From the NCBI RefSeq assembly GCF_016651105.1, contig NZ_JAEKEL010000001.1:1447501-1511500 (forward strand): 64,000 nt of DNA, written 5' to 3'. The position numbers and the translations under genes are program-made. The notes beneath the pieces were generated by a model that saw nothing but the letters and a program-made list of their open reading frames with translations, did no database searches and had not been told where the DNA came from. This stretch comes from Pseudomonas sp. TH15. Its GTDB lineage: Bacteria > Pseudomonadota > Gammaproteobacteria > Pseudomonadales > Pseudomonadaceae. Within the stretch, counting starts at the first letter, position 1. Every line of letters begins with the position of its first letter. Positions 1 to 8,668 of the stretch are shown one piece after another.

Positions 1-2160
1 GGCCTCGACGCGCGTTGGACTGCTGCGGCTTGGGCGGTGGAGGGCGCGGGGATCTTCTGGCTCGGCCTGCGTCAGCAACGACCGCTGGCTCGCGCTTTCG
101 CCTTGCTGCTGCAACTCGGTTCTGCGCTGGCGTTTCTCAGTAAGTTGCAGACCGGCGAAAGCAGCCTGTTGGACGGTTCGCCACTGGGCGCATTGATGCT
201 CGGCGTGGCGTTGCTGTTCAGCTTCTACCAATTGCGCAAAGCCTTGCCGGAGCAGGCCTCGAAGTGGGAGCGCCAAGGCTTGCCGGTGTTGGCTTGCCTC
301 GGTCTGATGTTCCTTTATTTGCTGGCGCCGCTGTTCTTCCTCACCCACGGCACGGCGATCAGCTGGGCGCTGGCCGGGTTGGCGACGTTGTTTATTGGCC
401 TGCGCCTGCAATCGCGCACGTTCCTGTTCACCGCGTTTGCCGTGCAATTGCTCGGCGGCGCGTTGTTCCTGTTGCGGTTGCACGGGACAAGCGATGGTTC
501 CGCCGCGGTGTTCAGCGCTGGCTGGAGCGGTTTACTCAGTGCCTCGCTGATTGGCCTGGCGTTGATCGCCGGCATGTTGCTGGCAGCCCGCGATGAGATG
601 GTGCGCAACGATGCGCGCTTGCTGCGTGGTTTGTCGGTGATTTTGCTGGCCGGTCTGGTGCTGATCAACCTCGCCGTGCTGTTCGTGCTGCCATGGCAAA
701 CCGCGAGTGCGGTGTGGGCCGCCAGCGGTTTGTTCATCATTTGGCTGAGTCTGTACCTCAAGCAGCGCGTGAGTTTTGTCTTCGGTCTGCTGTTGCAGGT
801 GATCGGTGGCGCGGCGTTCCTGTTTGCCGGGCCGGACTTGCTCGGGCCGTTGGCCAGCGAAGGTCTGAAGCCTTTGGCCCACAGCGGTTTCTGGACGCCG
901 CTGGTGCTCGGTTTGGCCGCACTGGTTGGCGCCTGGCGCTTGCAACTGGGCAATCACGGGTCGGCGTTCGATGTACTGAGCCTGAATCGCTTGTCTGAAC
1001 TGCTGCTGGTGTGGGGCGCAGGCTGGTGGGCGCTGGCGTGGATCAGTGAAGTGCTGCGCTTTGCGCCTGTGGATCTGCAAGCGACCTTGCTGCTGGCGGT
1101 CGCGGCACTGAGTGTCGCGCTGTGGACGCTGTTGTCGCTGCGCCTGAAATGGTCGGCGCTGGGCTTGCTCTGCACCTTGCTGATTCCGGCGGCGGGGCTG
1201 GTGTTGGTCGCCGCGTGGCATTCGCGCTATCACCCAGCGGCCAACTTCGGCTGGCTGGTGTGGGCGGCGGTATTTGCCGTGCACTTCTTCTCCCTGCGGC
1301 GTTTGGCGCCGATGCTACCGGCGCGCGCCCTCAGCACTGCCCATGTGCTCGGCTGCTGGTTGTTGATCGGTGTGCTGGCGCTGGAGCTGCGTTACGGCTT
1401 GCTGCTGTTGTCCGAGCAGTACAACGCCTGGCGCTGGTTGGGCTGGGCGATTTTGCCGAGTGTGTATTTGGTGTTGACGGCCGCGCCACGCAACTGGCCA
1501 TGGCCGGTATCGGCGTATCCGCGCGAATACCGTGTCTACGCGGCGGCGCCGTTGGCCTTGCTGATGCTGGGCTGGTTCTGGTTGGCGAACGGTGTCAGCG
1601 ACGGCACCGCCGAGCCGCTGCCTTACGTGCCGCTGATCAACCCGCTGGAATTGGGCCTGCTGTTTGCGTTGTTCGGCGTTTACGTCTGGTCGCGCAGCGC
1701 GGTGACGCAATTTGCGCTGCCGAAGTTTTACGCCGAGCACGCCACGCAATTGATCGCCGGTGTTTCGTTGTTTGTCTTTTTCTCCGCAGTGGTCACGCGT
1801 ACGGCCCACCATTGGGGTGGCGTGCCGTTTGAGCTGGATTTGCTGCTCGCATCGATGCAAGTGCAGGCCGGTCTATCGATCGTCTGGACCCTTATGGCGC
1901 TGGGTCTGATGATCGGCGGCCACCTGCGGCATCGCCGTGAAGTCTGGCTGATCGGCGCCGCGCTGATTGGCGTGGTGGTGGCCAAACTGTTCTTCATTGA
2001 ATTGAGTAACCGTGGCGGACTCGCCCGGATCGTCTCGTTTATCGGCGTTGGCGTGTTGCTGCTGGTGGTGGGCTATTTCGCCCCGTTGCCGCCCAAGCGC
2101 GTCGAGGCTGCGCCGGATGCTGAAAAACCGGACCCGGAAACCGAAGGAGTGTCGTCTTGA
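1..2160 (+). CDS. DUF2339 family multi-pass membrane protein (5' end outside window)
   Basis: The reading frame is open from base 1, so the gene is cut by the window edge; the first in-frame ATG at 37 is internal. The visible part, about 720 residues, is almost entirely hydrophobic helices rich in Leu, Ala and Trp, with repeated W-x-GL-x-LR type motifs between helices, as in DUF2339 inner-membrane proteins. The C-terminal 25 residues are polar and acidic (VEAAPDAEKPDPETEG). The family has no established biochemical role. The stop codon overlaps the start of the downstream DUF3999 gene, so the two are probably translated together and may act at the same membrane site. Family assignment rests on overall character, not on a catalytic motif. 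Confidence 0.8.
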   Translation, partial: GLDARWTAAAWAVEGAGIFWLGLRQQRPLARAFALLLQLGSALAFLSKLQTGESSLLDGSPLGALMLGVALLFSFYQLRKALPEQASKWERQGLPVLACLGLMFLYLLAPLFFLTHGTAISWALAGLATLFIGLRLQSRTFLFTAFAVQLLGGALFLLRLHGTSDGSAAVFSAGWSGLLSASLIGLALIAGMLLAARDEMVRNDARLLRGLSVILLAGLVLINLAVLFVLPWQTASAVWAASGLFIIWLSLYLKQRVSFVFGLLLQVIGGAAFLFAGPDLLGPLASEGLKPLAHSGFWTPLVLGLAALVGAWRLQLGNHGSAFDVLSLNRLSELLLVWGAGWWALAWISEVLRFAPVDLQATLLLAVAALSVALWTLLSLRLKWSALGLLCTLLIPAAGLVLVAAWHSRYHPAANFGWLVWAAVFAVHFFSLRRLAPMLPARALSTAHVLGCWLLIGVLALELRYGLLLLSEQYNAWRWLGWAILPSVYLVLTAAPRNWPWPVSAYPREYRVYAAAPLALLMLGWFWLANGVSDGTAEPLPYVPLINPLELGLLFALFGVYVWSRSAVTQFALPKFYAEHATQLIAGVSLFVFFSAVVTRTAHHWGGVPFELDLLLASMQVQAGLSIVWTLMALGLMIGGHLRHRREVWLIGAALIGVVVAKLFFIELSNRGGLARIVSFIGVGVLLLVVGYFAPLPPKRVEAAPDAEKPDPETEGVSS

Positions 2161-3530
2161 GTCAGAAGCTGAACCTGGGTTGGTTGGGTGCTGTTGCGCT
2201 GGGCGTGACGCTGTCCACCAGCGCGCAAGAAAAACCGGCGGACTTCAGCACGCAAGTGCCGTTGTCCGTGAGCGGCGAAGGCCCGTGGTATCGCCTCGAA
2301 CTACCGTTGAGCGTGCAATTGAACGCGCGGCAGACCGATCTCAGCGACGTGCGTGTATTCAACGCGGCCGGCGAGGCGCAGGCCTATGCCGTGGCCCGGG
2401 AAACCGCGCAGTCCGCCGAAAATCGTACCGTGACCGACGTGAAGTGGTTCCCGCTGTACAGCTCGGCAGACGCCACCGAACGTGCGCCGAGCGTGCGCGT
2501 GCAATCGAGCGCCAACGGCACGCTGGTGGAAGTGCAGCCATCGACTCAACTGGAGGCCGGCGAAGAAGTGCTGCGCGGCTGGTTGCTCGACGCGAGCGCG
2601 ATCAAGGCGCCGTTGCAGCAGTTGATCCTCGACTGGACCAGCGAGCGCGAGGGCTTCCAGCGTTTCAGTATCGAAGCCAGCGACGACTTGCAGCATTGGC
2701 AGTCGTGGGGCGAAGGGCAGGTGGCGCGGTTGTCGTTTGCCGACGAACGGGTCGAGCAACATGAAGTCGGTTTGCCGGGGCAGTCGGCGCGCTATCTGCG
2801 CTTGCTGTGGAACACCCCGCAATCGGCGCCGGTGCTGACTTCGGCACAACTGGAAAGCGCCAGTACCCACAGCCTGCCGCTGCCGTTGGTCTGGTCGCAA
2901 CCGTTGGCTGGCACCAGCGTGAAGGCCGGTGAATACACCTGGCAGTTGCCGATGGGGCTGAATGTCGAGCGGGTCCAGGTCGACTTGAGCCAGCCCAACA
3001 GCCTGGCGCCGGTGACCTTGTCCGGGCGACGCGAGAGCAGTTTGCCTTGGCAGCCACTGAGCAGCGGGTTGCTCTATCGCCTGACCCAAAATGGCCAGGA
3101 TGTGGTGCAAAACGAATTGCAGTTGCCGGGGCAAACCGTGCAGCAGTTGAAGCTGAGCGTGGATGAACGCGGTGGTGGCTTGGGCGCTGCGGCGCCGACC
3201 GTGAAGTTCGCCGTGCGTTCGACGCAAGTGGTGTTTCTGGCGCGTGGCGCCGGGCCGTATACGTTGGCGCTGGGCAGTGCGACAGTGAAGACGGCGAATT
3301 TGCCGTTGTCGACGTTGATTCCGGATTACAGCCCGGCCAAATTTGCGACGTTGGGCAAGGCCACGGTTGATGGCGGGGCGGTGGTGACGCCGGTATCGCC
3401 AGCGGTTACCACTGCGACGGCTGACACCAACTGGAAGAAGTTCGGGCTTTGGGCGGTGTTGCTGCTCAGTGTGCTGTTCCTGGCGGTGATGGCGGCCAGT
3501 CTGTTGCGTAAACCCCCAGCCAAATCCTGA
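2157..3530 (+). CDS. DUF3999 family periplasmic/membrane-anchored protein
   Basis: A 457-residue protein starting with a TTG or GTG-like codon that overlaps the end of the DUF2339 gene by four bases. Residues 1-23 form a signal peptide ending in STSAQ. The middle is beta-rich and resembles carbohydrate-binding or jelly-roll type modules (for example DWTSEREGFQRFSIEASDD). A single hydrophobic helix at about residues 428-449 (LWAVLLLSVLFLAVMAAS) followed by RKPPAKS anchors the C-terminus, leaving the bulk in the periplasm. DUF3999 has no proven function; adjacency to DUF2339 suggests an envelope complex, which is inference. Confidence 0.8.
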   Translation: MSQKLNLGWLGAVALGVTLSTSAQEKPADFSTQVPLSVSGEGPWYRLELPLSVQLNARQTDLSDVRVFNAAGEAQAYAVARETAQSAENRTVTDVKWFPLYSSADATERAPSVRVQSSANGTLVEVQPSTQLEAGEEVLRGWLLDASAIKAPLQQLILDWTSEREGFQRFSIEASDDLQHWQSWGEGQVARLSFADERVEQHEVGLPGQSARYLRLLWNTPQSAPVLTSAQLESASTHSLPLPLVWSQPLAGTSVKAGEYTWQLPMGLNVERVQVDLSQPNSLAPVTLSGRRESSLPWQPLSSGLLYRLTQNGQDVVQNELQLPGQTVQQLKLSVDERGGGLGAAAPTVKFAVRSTQVVFLARGAGPYTLALGSATVKTANLPLSTLIPDYSPAKFATLGKATVDGGAVVTPVSPAVTTATADTNWKKFGLWAVLLLSVLFLAVMAASLLRKPPAKS

Positions 3531-3834
3531 GAATGGCTGGCGCTACGCGCCATTCGCGAGCAAGCCCGCTCCCACAGTGGATCAGCGTTATGACAGAGAT
3601 TTTGTTCACAACACAGGTCAAATGTGGAAGCGGGCTTGCTCGCGAAGGCGGCTTATCTGCCGGCGAAAATGTTCAGTTTGCCTTCGATCCCCAAACCACA
3701 TCCGCACCATTTCGAACTACGCTAAACCCCGCGCATGAACTCTATTGGGCGTATCACGTCTGATAGGAGGAAATGCGCCTCGACTCGCGTTAAACTGCGC
3801 GGGTTTTTAGCCCCCCATTCCTCCGGAGCCTTCC
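3531..3834. other. Intergenic region before fbp (304 bp)
   Basis: It holds one pair of inverted REP-type palindromes (3553-3646) followed by about 190 bp that should contain the fbp promoter. A short open frame at 3533-3763 runs through the palindromes and has no ribosome binding site or family resemblance, so it is not called. I could not pick a convincing -35/-10 pair. Confidence 0.6.
3553..3646. repeat. REP-type palindrome pair (GCGGGCTTGCTCGCGAA family)
   Basis: The left arm reads TTCGCGAGCAAGCCCGCTCC and the right arm is its reverse complement with one change (GGAAGCGGGCTTGCTCGCGAA). The arms are about 45 bases apart and each is itself partly palindromic. This head-to-head doublet form recurs through the window. 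Confidence 0.85.
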
Positions 3835-4845
3835 ATGTCCCGCGTTACCCTGAGTCGCTATTTGATTGAGCAGACCCGTAGCAACAACACTCCTGCCGAT
3901 CTGCGTTTCCTGATCGAAGTGGTGGCGCGCGCCTGCAAGGAAATCAGCCACGCCGTCTCCAAGGGCGCCCTGGGCGGCGTTTTGGGCAGCATGGGCACTG
4001 AAAACGTCCAAGGCGAAGTGCAGAAGAAGCTCGACGTAATCTCCAACGAGATCCTGCTCGAAGCCAACGAATGGGGCGGTCACCTGGCCGGCATGGCGTC
4101 CGAAGAAATGGACAATGCCTACCAGATCCCGGGCAAATACCCGAAAGGCGCGTACCTGCTGGTATTCGACCCACTGGACGGCTCGTCGAACATCGACATC
4201 AACGCCCCGGTCGGTACGATCTTCTCCGTACTGCGTTGCCCGAACGAATACCTGACCCAGAACGAGCCTTTGAATGAAAAGGCTTTCCTGCAACCAGGCA
4301 CCCAACAAGTAGCCGCCGGTTACGCCATCTACGGCCCGCAGACCATGCTGGTGCTGACCCTGGGTGACGGCGTTAAAGGCTTTACCCTGGACCGTGAAAT
4401 GGGCAGCTTCGTGCTGACCCATGAAGACATCCAGATCCCGACTTCCACTCAGGAATTCGCGATCAACATGTCCAACCAGCGTCACTGGGAAGCGCCGGTA
4501 CAACGCTACGTCGGCGAATTGCTGGCTGGCGAAGAAGGCCCGCTGAAAAAGAACTACAACATGCGCTGGGTTGCCGCGATGGTTGCCGACGTGCACCGCA
4601 TCCTGACCCGTGGTGGCCTGTTCATGTACCCACGCGATAGCCGCGAGCCGTCCAAGCCAGGCAAACTGCGCCTGATGTACGAAGCCAACCCGATGTCGTT
4701 CCTGGTTGAACAAGCCGGCGGCGCTTCCACCGATGGTCACCAGCGCATCCTCGACATTCAGCCTGAAGGCCTGCACCAGCGCGTAGCGGTGTTCCTTGGT
4801 TCGAAAGAAGAAGTCGAGCGCGCCACGGCTTACCACAAGGAATAA
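3835..4845 (+). CDS. fbp: Fructose-1,6-bisphosphatase class 1
   Basis: A 336-residue cytosolic enzyme that hydrolyses fructose 1,6-bisphosphate to fructose 6-phosphate and phosphate, the committed step of gluconeogenesis. The class 1 metal-binding signature [20 protein letters not shown] is intact at about residues 112-131, and the sugar-phosphate binding region [16 protein letters not shown] with [23 protein letters not shown] follows near residues 242-285. Length matches the family. The start ATG follows CCGGAG at good spacing. Pseudomonads grow mainly on organic and amino acids and use the Entner-Doudoroff route, so this enzyme is essential for hexose synthesis on such substrates. The next gene begins four bases after the stop, suggesting co-transcription. 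Confidence 0.97.
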   Translation: MSRVTLSRYLIEQTRSNNTPADLRFLIEVVARACKEISHAVSKGALGGVLGSMGTENVQGEVQKKLDVISNEILLEANEWGGHLAGMASEEMDNAYQIPGKYPKGAYLLVFDPLDGSSNIDINAPVGTIFSVLRCPNEYLTQNEPLNEKAFLQPGTQQVAAGYAIYGPQTMLVLTLGDGVKGFTLDREMGSFVLTHEDIQIPTSTQEFAINMSNQRHWEAPVQRYVGELLAGEEGPLKKNYNMRWVAAMVADVHRILTRGGLFMYPRDSREPSKPGKLRLMYEANPMSFLVEQAGGASTDGHQRILDIQPEGLHQRVAVFLGSKEEVERATAYHKE

Positions 4846-4849
4846 ACCC

Positions 4850-5452
4850 ATGACCGCGCCCTGGCAGCCGTTGCTCGAATGGTGGTTCGGATCTTCCGAA
4901 TCACCTGACGACGTAGCGGCTGACAAGGGCAAGTTGTGGTTCGGCAAGCGCGACAGCCAGGACCTCGAAGCGCAGACGCGTTTCGGGGACTGGGTCGAGC
5001 AGGCACTGGCCGGCGGATTGACCGACTGGGCGCAACGCCCTGAAGGTTGGCTGGCTCTGGTGCTGCTACTCGATCAACTCCCGCGAATGATCTTTCGCGA
5101 CACTCCCAAATCCTTCTCTGGTGATCTCCGGGCCCAAGCCCTGGTGGCACAAGGCATTGCCGCGGATTTTGATCGGCAGTTACGGCCGATTCAGCGGGTG
5201 TTCATCTATTTGGTGTTTGAGCATTGCGAGAATCTGGCGGTGCAGAGCGAGGCGGTTTCGCGCTTTATCGAGTTGGTCGCGCAGCAGCCTGAGGCTGACC
5301 GGACAGTGTTTGCCGATAATCTGGATTATGCCGAGCGGCATCAGAAAGTGATTGCGCGGTTTGGTCGGTTTCCGCATCGCAATGCGGTGTTGGGGCGCGA
5401 GTCTACGGCTGAAGAGTTGGCGTTTCTTTCGGGGCCTGGGTCTCGGTTCTGA
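4850..5452 (+). CDS. DUF924 family protein
   Basis: A 200-residue soluble protein. The start at 4850 (MTAPWQPLLEWWFG) is chosen over the upstream in-frame ATG at 4796 because that one lies deep inside fbp, whereas 4850 lies just past the fbp stop. Family hallmarks are the N-terminal WWFG and LWFGK segments, LLLDQLPRMIFRDTP near residue 73 and the C-terminal ERHQKVIARFGRFPHRNAVLGRESTAEELAFL block. DUF924 proteins are all-helical with a TPR-like fold and no confirmed activity. Tight spacing after fbp makes an operon likely, but no metabolic link is established. Confidence 0.88.
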   Translation: MTAPWQPLLEWWFGSSESPDDVAADKGKLWFGKRDSQDLEAQTRFGDWVEQALAGGLTDWAQRPEGWLALVLLLDQLPRMIFRDTPKSFSGDLRAQALVAQGIAADFDRQLRPIQRVFIYLVFEHCENLAVQSEAVSRFIELVAQQPEADRTVFADNLDYAERHQKVIARFGRFPHRNAVLGRESTAEELAFLSGPGSRF

Positions 5453-5475
5453 TTCTTCGTTGCGGCTCAGGCCAT

Positions 5476-5497
5476 CATCGCGAGCAAGCTCGCGATG
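5476..5497. terminator. Perfect 10-bp palindrome between convergent genes
   Basis: CATCGCGAGC-AA-GCTCGCGATG is a perfect stem with a two-base gap, placed between the converging DUF924 and chemoreceptor genes. It is a single REP-type unit. It could end transcription from either side, though no T-tract follows on the plus strand, so the terminator role is inference. Confidence 0.5.
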
Positions 5498-5514
5498 AGG
5501 CCCTCAAGGGCGCG

Positions 5515-7407
5515 TTAGATCCTGAAGCTACCCACCAACTGCTTCAACCGCGCCGCCTGCTGCTCAAGGTCCGAGCAGGCCCGCAACGTTGCTTGTAAGT
5601 TCTCCACCCCTTCCTGGTTCAGCGTGTTGATCTCGGTAATGTCGACGTTGATCGACTCCACCACAGCGGTCTGCTCTTCGGTCGCGGTCGCCACCGACTG
5701 GTTCATCCCGTCGATCTCACCGATACGCTGCGTCACGCTGCCCAGGCGCTCACCGGCCTGGTTGGCGATGCCGACGCTGCTTTCGCTCTGGCGCTGGCTG
5801 TCGGTCATGGTGCTTACCGCTTCCCGGGCGCCGACTTGCAGTTCTTCGATCATCTTCTGCACTTGCTGCGCCGAATCCTGAGTGCGGTGGGCGAGGTTAC
5901 GCACTTCGTCCGCCACCACGGCAAAACCGCGCCCGGCTTCACCGGCACGCGCTGCTTCGATGGCCGCGTTCAGTGCCAACAGGTTGGTCTGCTGGGAGAT
6001 GCTGGTAATCACTTCCAGAATCTGCCCGATGTTCACGGTGTTGCTGTTGAGCGTCTCGATGTTGCCGCACGAATCGCTGATCTTCGCCGACAACTGCTGC
6101 ATCGCAGCGATGGTTTTATCCACTACCTGCTGACCGTCCTCGGCCAAGGCGCGAGCATCGCTGGAGTGCTGAGAGGCGAGGGCGGCGTTTTGGGCGATTT
6201 CCTGGGCGGCGGCGCCGAGTTCGTTGATCGCGGCGGCCACGCTGCTGGTGCGCGAAGATTGCTGGTCGGAGTTGTACATCGACGAGTTCGAGGCCGCGAC
6301 CACACGCAAGGCCACTTCGTTGACCTGGCCAGTCGCCGAGGCCACTTCGCGGATCGAGGTGTGAATACGTTCCACAAAGCGGTTGAACGAAGTGCCCAAG
6401 GCGCCGAACTCATCCTGGCCATGAATGATCAGACGCTTGGTCAGGTCGCCTTCACCTTCGGCGATGTCATGCATTGCGCGGCCCATGGTCAGCAGCGGTT
6501 GCATCAGGAAGCTGATCAGCATGCCCAGCAGCGCGATGATGATCACCACGGCGATGACCATGGCAATGATCGCCGAGGTACGGAATTCGCTAAGCATCGA
6601 GAACGCGGTGTCCTGGTCGAGCACCAGCGCCACGTACCAGTCCGCCGACGGCACACCGTTGACGTGGGTGAAGGAGATGAACTGGCGCTTGCCGTCAAGC
6701 TCGACTTCTTTCATGCCCGGGCTGACTTTTGGCGCGCCGTTCGGGTAGGCATCGGTGAGGGTCTTGAGCACCAGTTTGCTGTCCGGGTGAATCAGGATCT
6801 TGCCCTCGGCGCTGACAATAAACGCATGGCCGTGACCGCCGAAGTTCAGCGAGTTGATGATTGCGCTGACGCTGGTCAGGTCAATGTCCGCACCGGCGAC
6901 GCCGATCATCTGGTTCTCATGCTGCACGGGAGTCGCGACGGTGATTACCAGTTTGCCGGACGACGCGGCGATGTACGGTTCGGTGACGATGGTTTGTCTG
7001 GCGCTGTCGGCGGCCTTGTACCAGCCACGGGCGCGCGGGTCGTAATCGGCGGCGCGATTGCCGACTGGAATCGAGGTCATCACGCCTTCGGTGCTGCCGA
7101 AGTAGCTCAACTGAAAGTTGCCGGTGTAGGCCGGTAGGTCTATGGCACGTTTCAGGCTGGCCGGGGCGCTGCCATCCACGGCAATCTGCTGGGACAGCGA
7201 TTGCAGCAATTGGATGCGGCTTTCCAGCCAGGTCTGGATGTTGCTGGTGGTCAGGCTGCCGAGTTCCTGCATCGAGGATTCGGTACTGCTGCGCAGGGTC
7301 TGGCGCTGGCGGTAGTCGTTGAAGAGGATGAAACAAGCGAATGCAACGGCCACTACGAGGGCAGCAGCCGACAAGATCTTGTGGCTGAACTTCATGTTTC
7401 TGGTCAT
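5515..7407 (-). CDS. Methyl-accepting chemotaxis protein with amino-acid-type dCache_1 sensor
   Basis: A 630-residue transmembrane chemoreceptor. Order: short cytoplasmic tail, helix TM1 (about 12-31), periplasmic double-Cache domain (about 35-275), TM2 (about 277-300), HAMP linker, and a methyl-accepting signalling domain with the invariant hairpin tip ([20 protein letters not shown]). The sensor carries the amino-acid recognition set known from PctA-type receptors: Y122, R127, W129, Y130 (YDPRARGWY), Y145 and D174 (GADIDL), so an L-amino acid ligand is a strong prediction. No C-terminal CheR-binding pentapeptide is seen; the protein ends LVGSFRI. The start could also be the Met at residue 5 (7395); neither has a strong ribosome binding site. 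It is a single-gene unit. Confidence 0.93.
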   Translation of the reverse strand: MTRNMKFSHKILSAAALVVAVAFACFILFNDYRQRQTLRSSTESSMQELGSLTTSNIQTWLESRIQLLQSLSQQIAVDGSAPASLKRAIDLPAYTGNFQLSYFGSTEGVMTSIPVGNRAADYDPRARGWYKAADSARQTIVTEPYIAASSGKLVITVATPVQHENQMIGVAGADIDLTSVSAIINSLNFGGHGHAFIVSAEGKILIHPDSKLVLKTLTDAYPNGAPKVSPGMKEVELDGKRQFISFTHVNGVPSADWYVALVLDQDTAFSMLSEFRTSAIIAMVIAVVIIIALLGMLISFLMQPLLTMGRAMHDIAEGEGDLTKRLIIHGQDEFGALGTSFNRFVERIHTSIREVASATGQVNEVALRVVAASNSSMYNSDQQSSRTSSVAAAINELGAAAQEIAQNAALASQHSSDARALAEDGQQVVDKTIAAMQQLSAKISDSCGNIETLNSNTVNIGQILEVITSISQQTNLLALNAAIEAARAGEAGRGFAVVADEVRNLAHRTQDSAQQVQKMIEELQVGAREAVSTMTDSQRQSESSVGIANQAGERLGSVTQRIGEIDGMNQSVATATEEQTAVVESINVDITEINTLNQEGVENLQATLRACSDLEQQAARLKQLVGSFRI

Positions 7408-7692
7408 TAAATGAGCTACCGCGGAGGGGACTGGTCAACAAGGGGAGCGGCAATTTGCCACGCCTGCGGCTTTGCGCTGCTTCTATGTCGACAGGCCTGC
7501 GCCAAAGATTAGGCGGATTTTTATGAAAACCGACGAAATGCCCAACAGTGCGAGAAAGTCGCTGATTTATTGGCAAAAGGCAGACGAGCGGCCTGATAAA
7601 TAGCCGGGCGGTCGGGGAACCAGATGGGGGTTTTCTCTTCTAAGCTTCAGCTTGGCAGCCATGCCATTCCCCTTCGCCCCAGGAGCTACACC

Positions 7693-7947
7693 ATGTCGCT
7701 GCGATCTATCGCCTTGCTCTCGTTCTGCGTGTTGTTGGTCGCGTGCAGCAAGGTCAATCAGGAGAACTACTCCAAGCTGTCGGCCGGCATGGCCAAGGCC
7801 GAGGTTGAAACCTTGCTGGGTAAACCCGCTGATTGCTCGGGCGCACTGGGCATGTCCAGTTGCACCTGGGGCGACAAAAACAGCTTTATCAGCGTGCAGT
7901 ATGCCGGTGACAAAGTGCTGATGTTTTCCGGCCAAGGCCTGAAATAA
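7693..7947 (+). CDS. Small BamE/SmpA-like lipoprotein
   Basis: An 84-residue precursor. The start ATG at 7693 follows AGGAG (7681-7685); a longer in-frame ORF from 7624 has no such site and would bury the signal. The signal peptide ends in a lipobox LLVAC with lipidated C18. The mature part follows the BamE-like pattern: YSKLSAGMAKAEVETLLGKPADC, then CTWGDKNSFISVQYAGDKVLMFSGQGL, two helices followed by three strands. The next residues after the Cys are SKV, which favours outer-membrane sorting. Two further cysteines near residues 51 and 59 could form a disulphide. The function is unknown; the family includes outer-membrane assembly factors and hypothetical lipoproteins. It is followed 31 bases later by a second lipoprotein gene. 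Confidence 0.8.
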   Translation: MSLRSIALLSFCVLLVACSKVNQENYSKLSAGMAKAEVETLLGKPADCSGALGMSSCTWGDKNSFISVQYAGDKVLMFSGQGLK

Positions 7948-7978
7948 ACCGGGGCTATGCGCCCACGGGAGAAAAACA

Positions 7979-8548
7979 ATGAAGCGGTTATTGATAGTCC
8001 TTTTTGCCGGCCTGGTATTGGCCGGCTGCGCCTCTTCTGGCGTAGATCCGTTGGCGCCCAAGACCGTCAACAGCGTCAACCTCAAGCGTTACCAGGGCAC
8101 CTGGTACGAGTTGGCCCGCCTGCCGATGTACTTCCAGCGCAACTGCGCGCAATCGGAAGCCCATTACACCCTTAAGCCTGACGGCAACGTGGCGGTGCTC
8201 AATCGCTGCCTGACGCCGGACTGGCAGTGGGAAGAAGCCAAGGGCACGGCTTATCCACAGGTGCCGGGCAAGACCGACAAGCTGTGGGTCGAGTTCGATA
8301 CCTGGTTTTCGCGGTTGATTCCGGGTACGGCGAAGGGTGAATACTGGGTGCTGTACGTCAGCGACGACTACAAGACTGCCATTGTTGGCGACCCGAGCCG
8401 CAAGCACTTGTGGCTGCTGTCACGGACCCCGACGGTCAACGGTGTGGTGCGTGAAGAACTGCTGAGCAAGGCGCGGCAGCAGGGCTACGACACCACGCGG
8501 CTGATCTGGCGTGCGTCGGATACGAAGATGGCCAAGACCTCGAACTAA
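7979..8548 (+). CDS. blc: Outer-membrane lipocalin (bacterial lipocalin, Blc family)
   Basis: A 189-residue lipoprotein precursor with signal MKRLLIVLFAGLVLAGC and lipidated C17. The lipocalin motif 1 is clear: YQGTWYELARLPMYFQRNC at about residues 39-57. Motif 2 (YWVLYVSDDYKTAIVGDPSRKHLWLLSRTP) lies near residues 122-151. Bacterial lipocalins are outer-membrane anchored, bind lysophospholipids or fatty acids and are often induced under envelope stress. Thirty-one bases separate it from the small lipoprotein upstream, so the two may share a transcript. The name Blc is by family only; the ligand is not shown by the sequence. Confidence 0.92.
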   Translation: MKRLLIVLFAGLVLAGCASSGVDPLAPKTVNSVNLKRYQGTWYELARLPMYFQRNCAQSEAHYTLKPDGNVAVLNRCLTPDWQWEEAKGTAYPQVPGKTDKLWVEFDTWFSRLIPGTAKGEYWVLYVSDDYKTAIVGDPSRKHLWLLSRTPTVNGVVREELLSKARQQGYDTTRLIWRASDTKMAKTSN

Positions 8549-8566
8549 AGGCCGGCAAAGCACCCA

Positions 8567-8656
8567 TGTGGGAGCGGGCTTGCTCGCGAAGGCGGCTTAC
8601 CAGTCAACGAAGATGTTGAATGTTATGGCCTCTTCGCGAGCAAGCCCGCTCCCACA
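8567..8656. repeat. REP-type palindrome pair (GCGGGCTTGCTCGCGAA family)
   Basis: Two inverted copies of TGTGGGAGCGGGCTTGCTCG about 40 bases apart, between the convergent lipocalin and hutF genes. May double as a bidirectional transcription barrier. Confidence 0.85.
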
Positions 8657-8668
8657 TTTTGTTTGGGT

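Noticed and set aside
3533..3763. 76-residue frame between DUF3999 gene and fbp
   Set aside because: It is made largely of REP-type palindrome sequence with no initiation signal.
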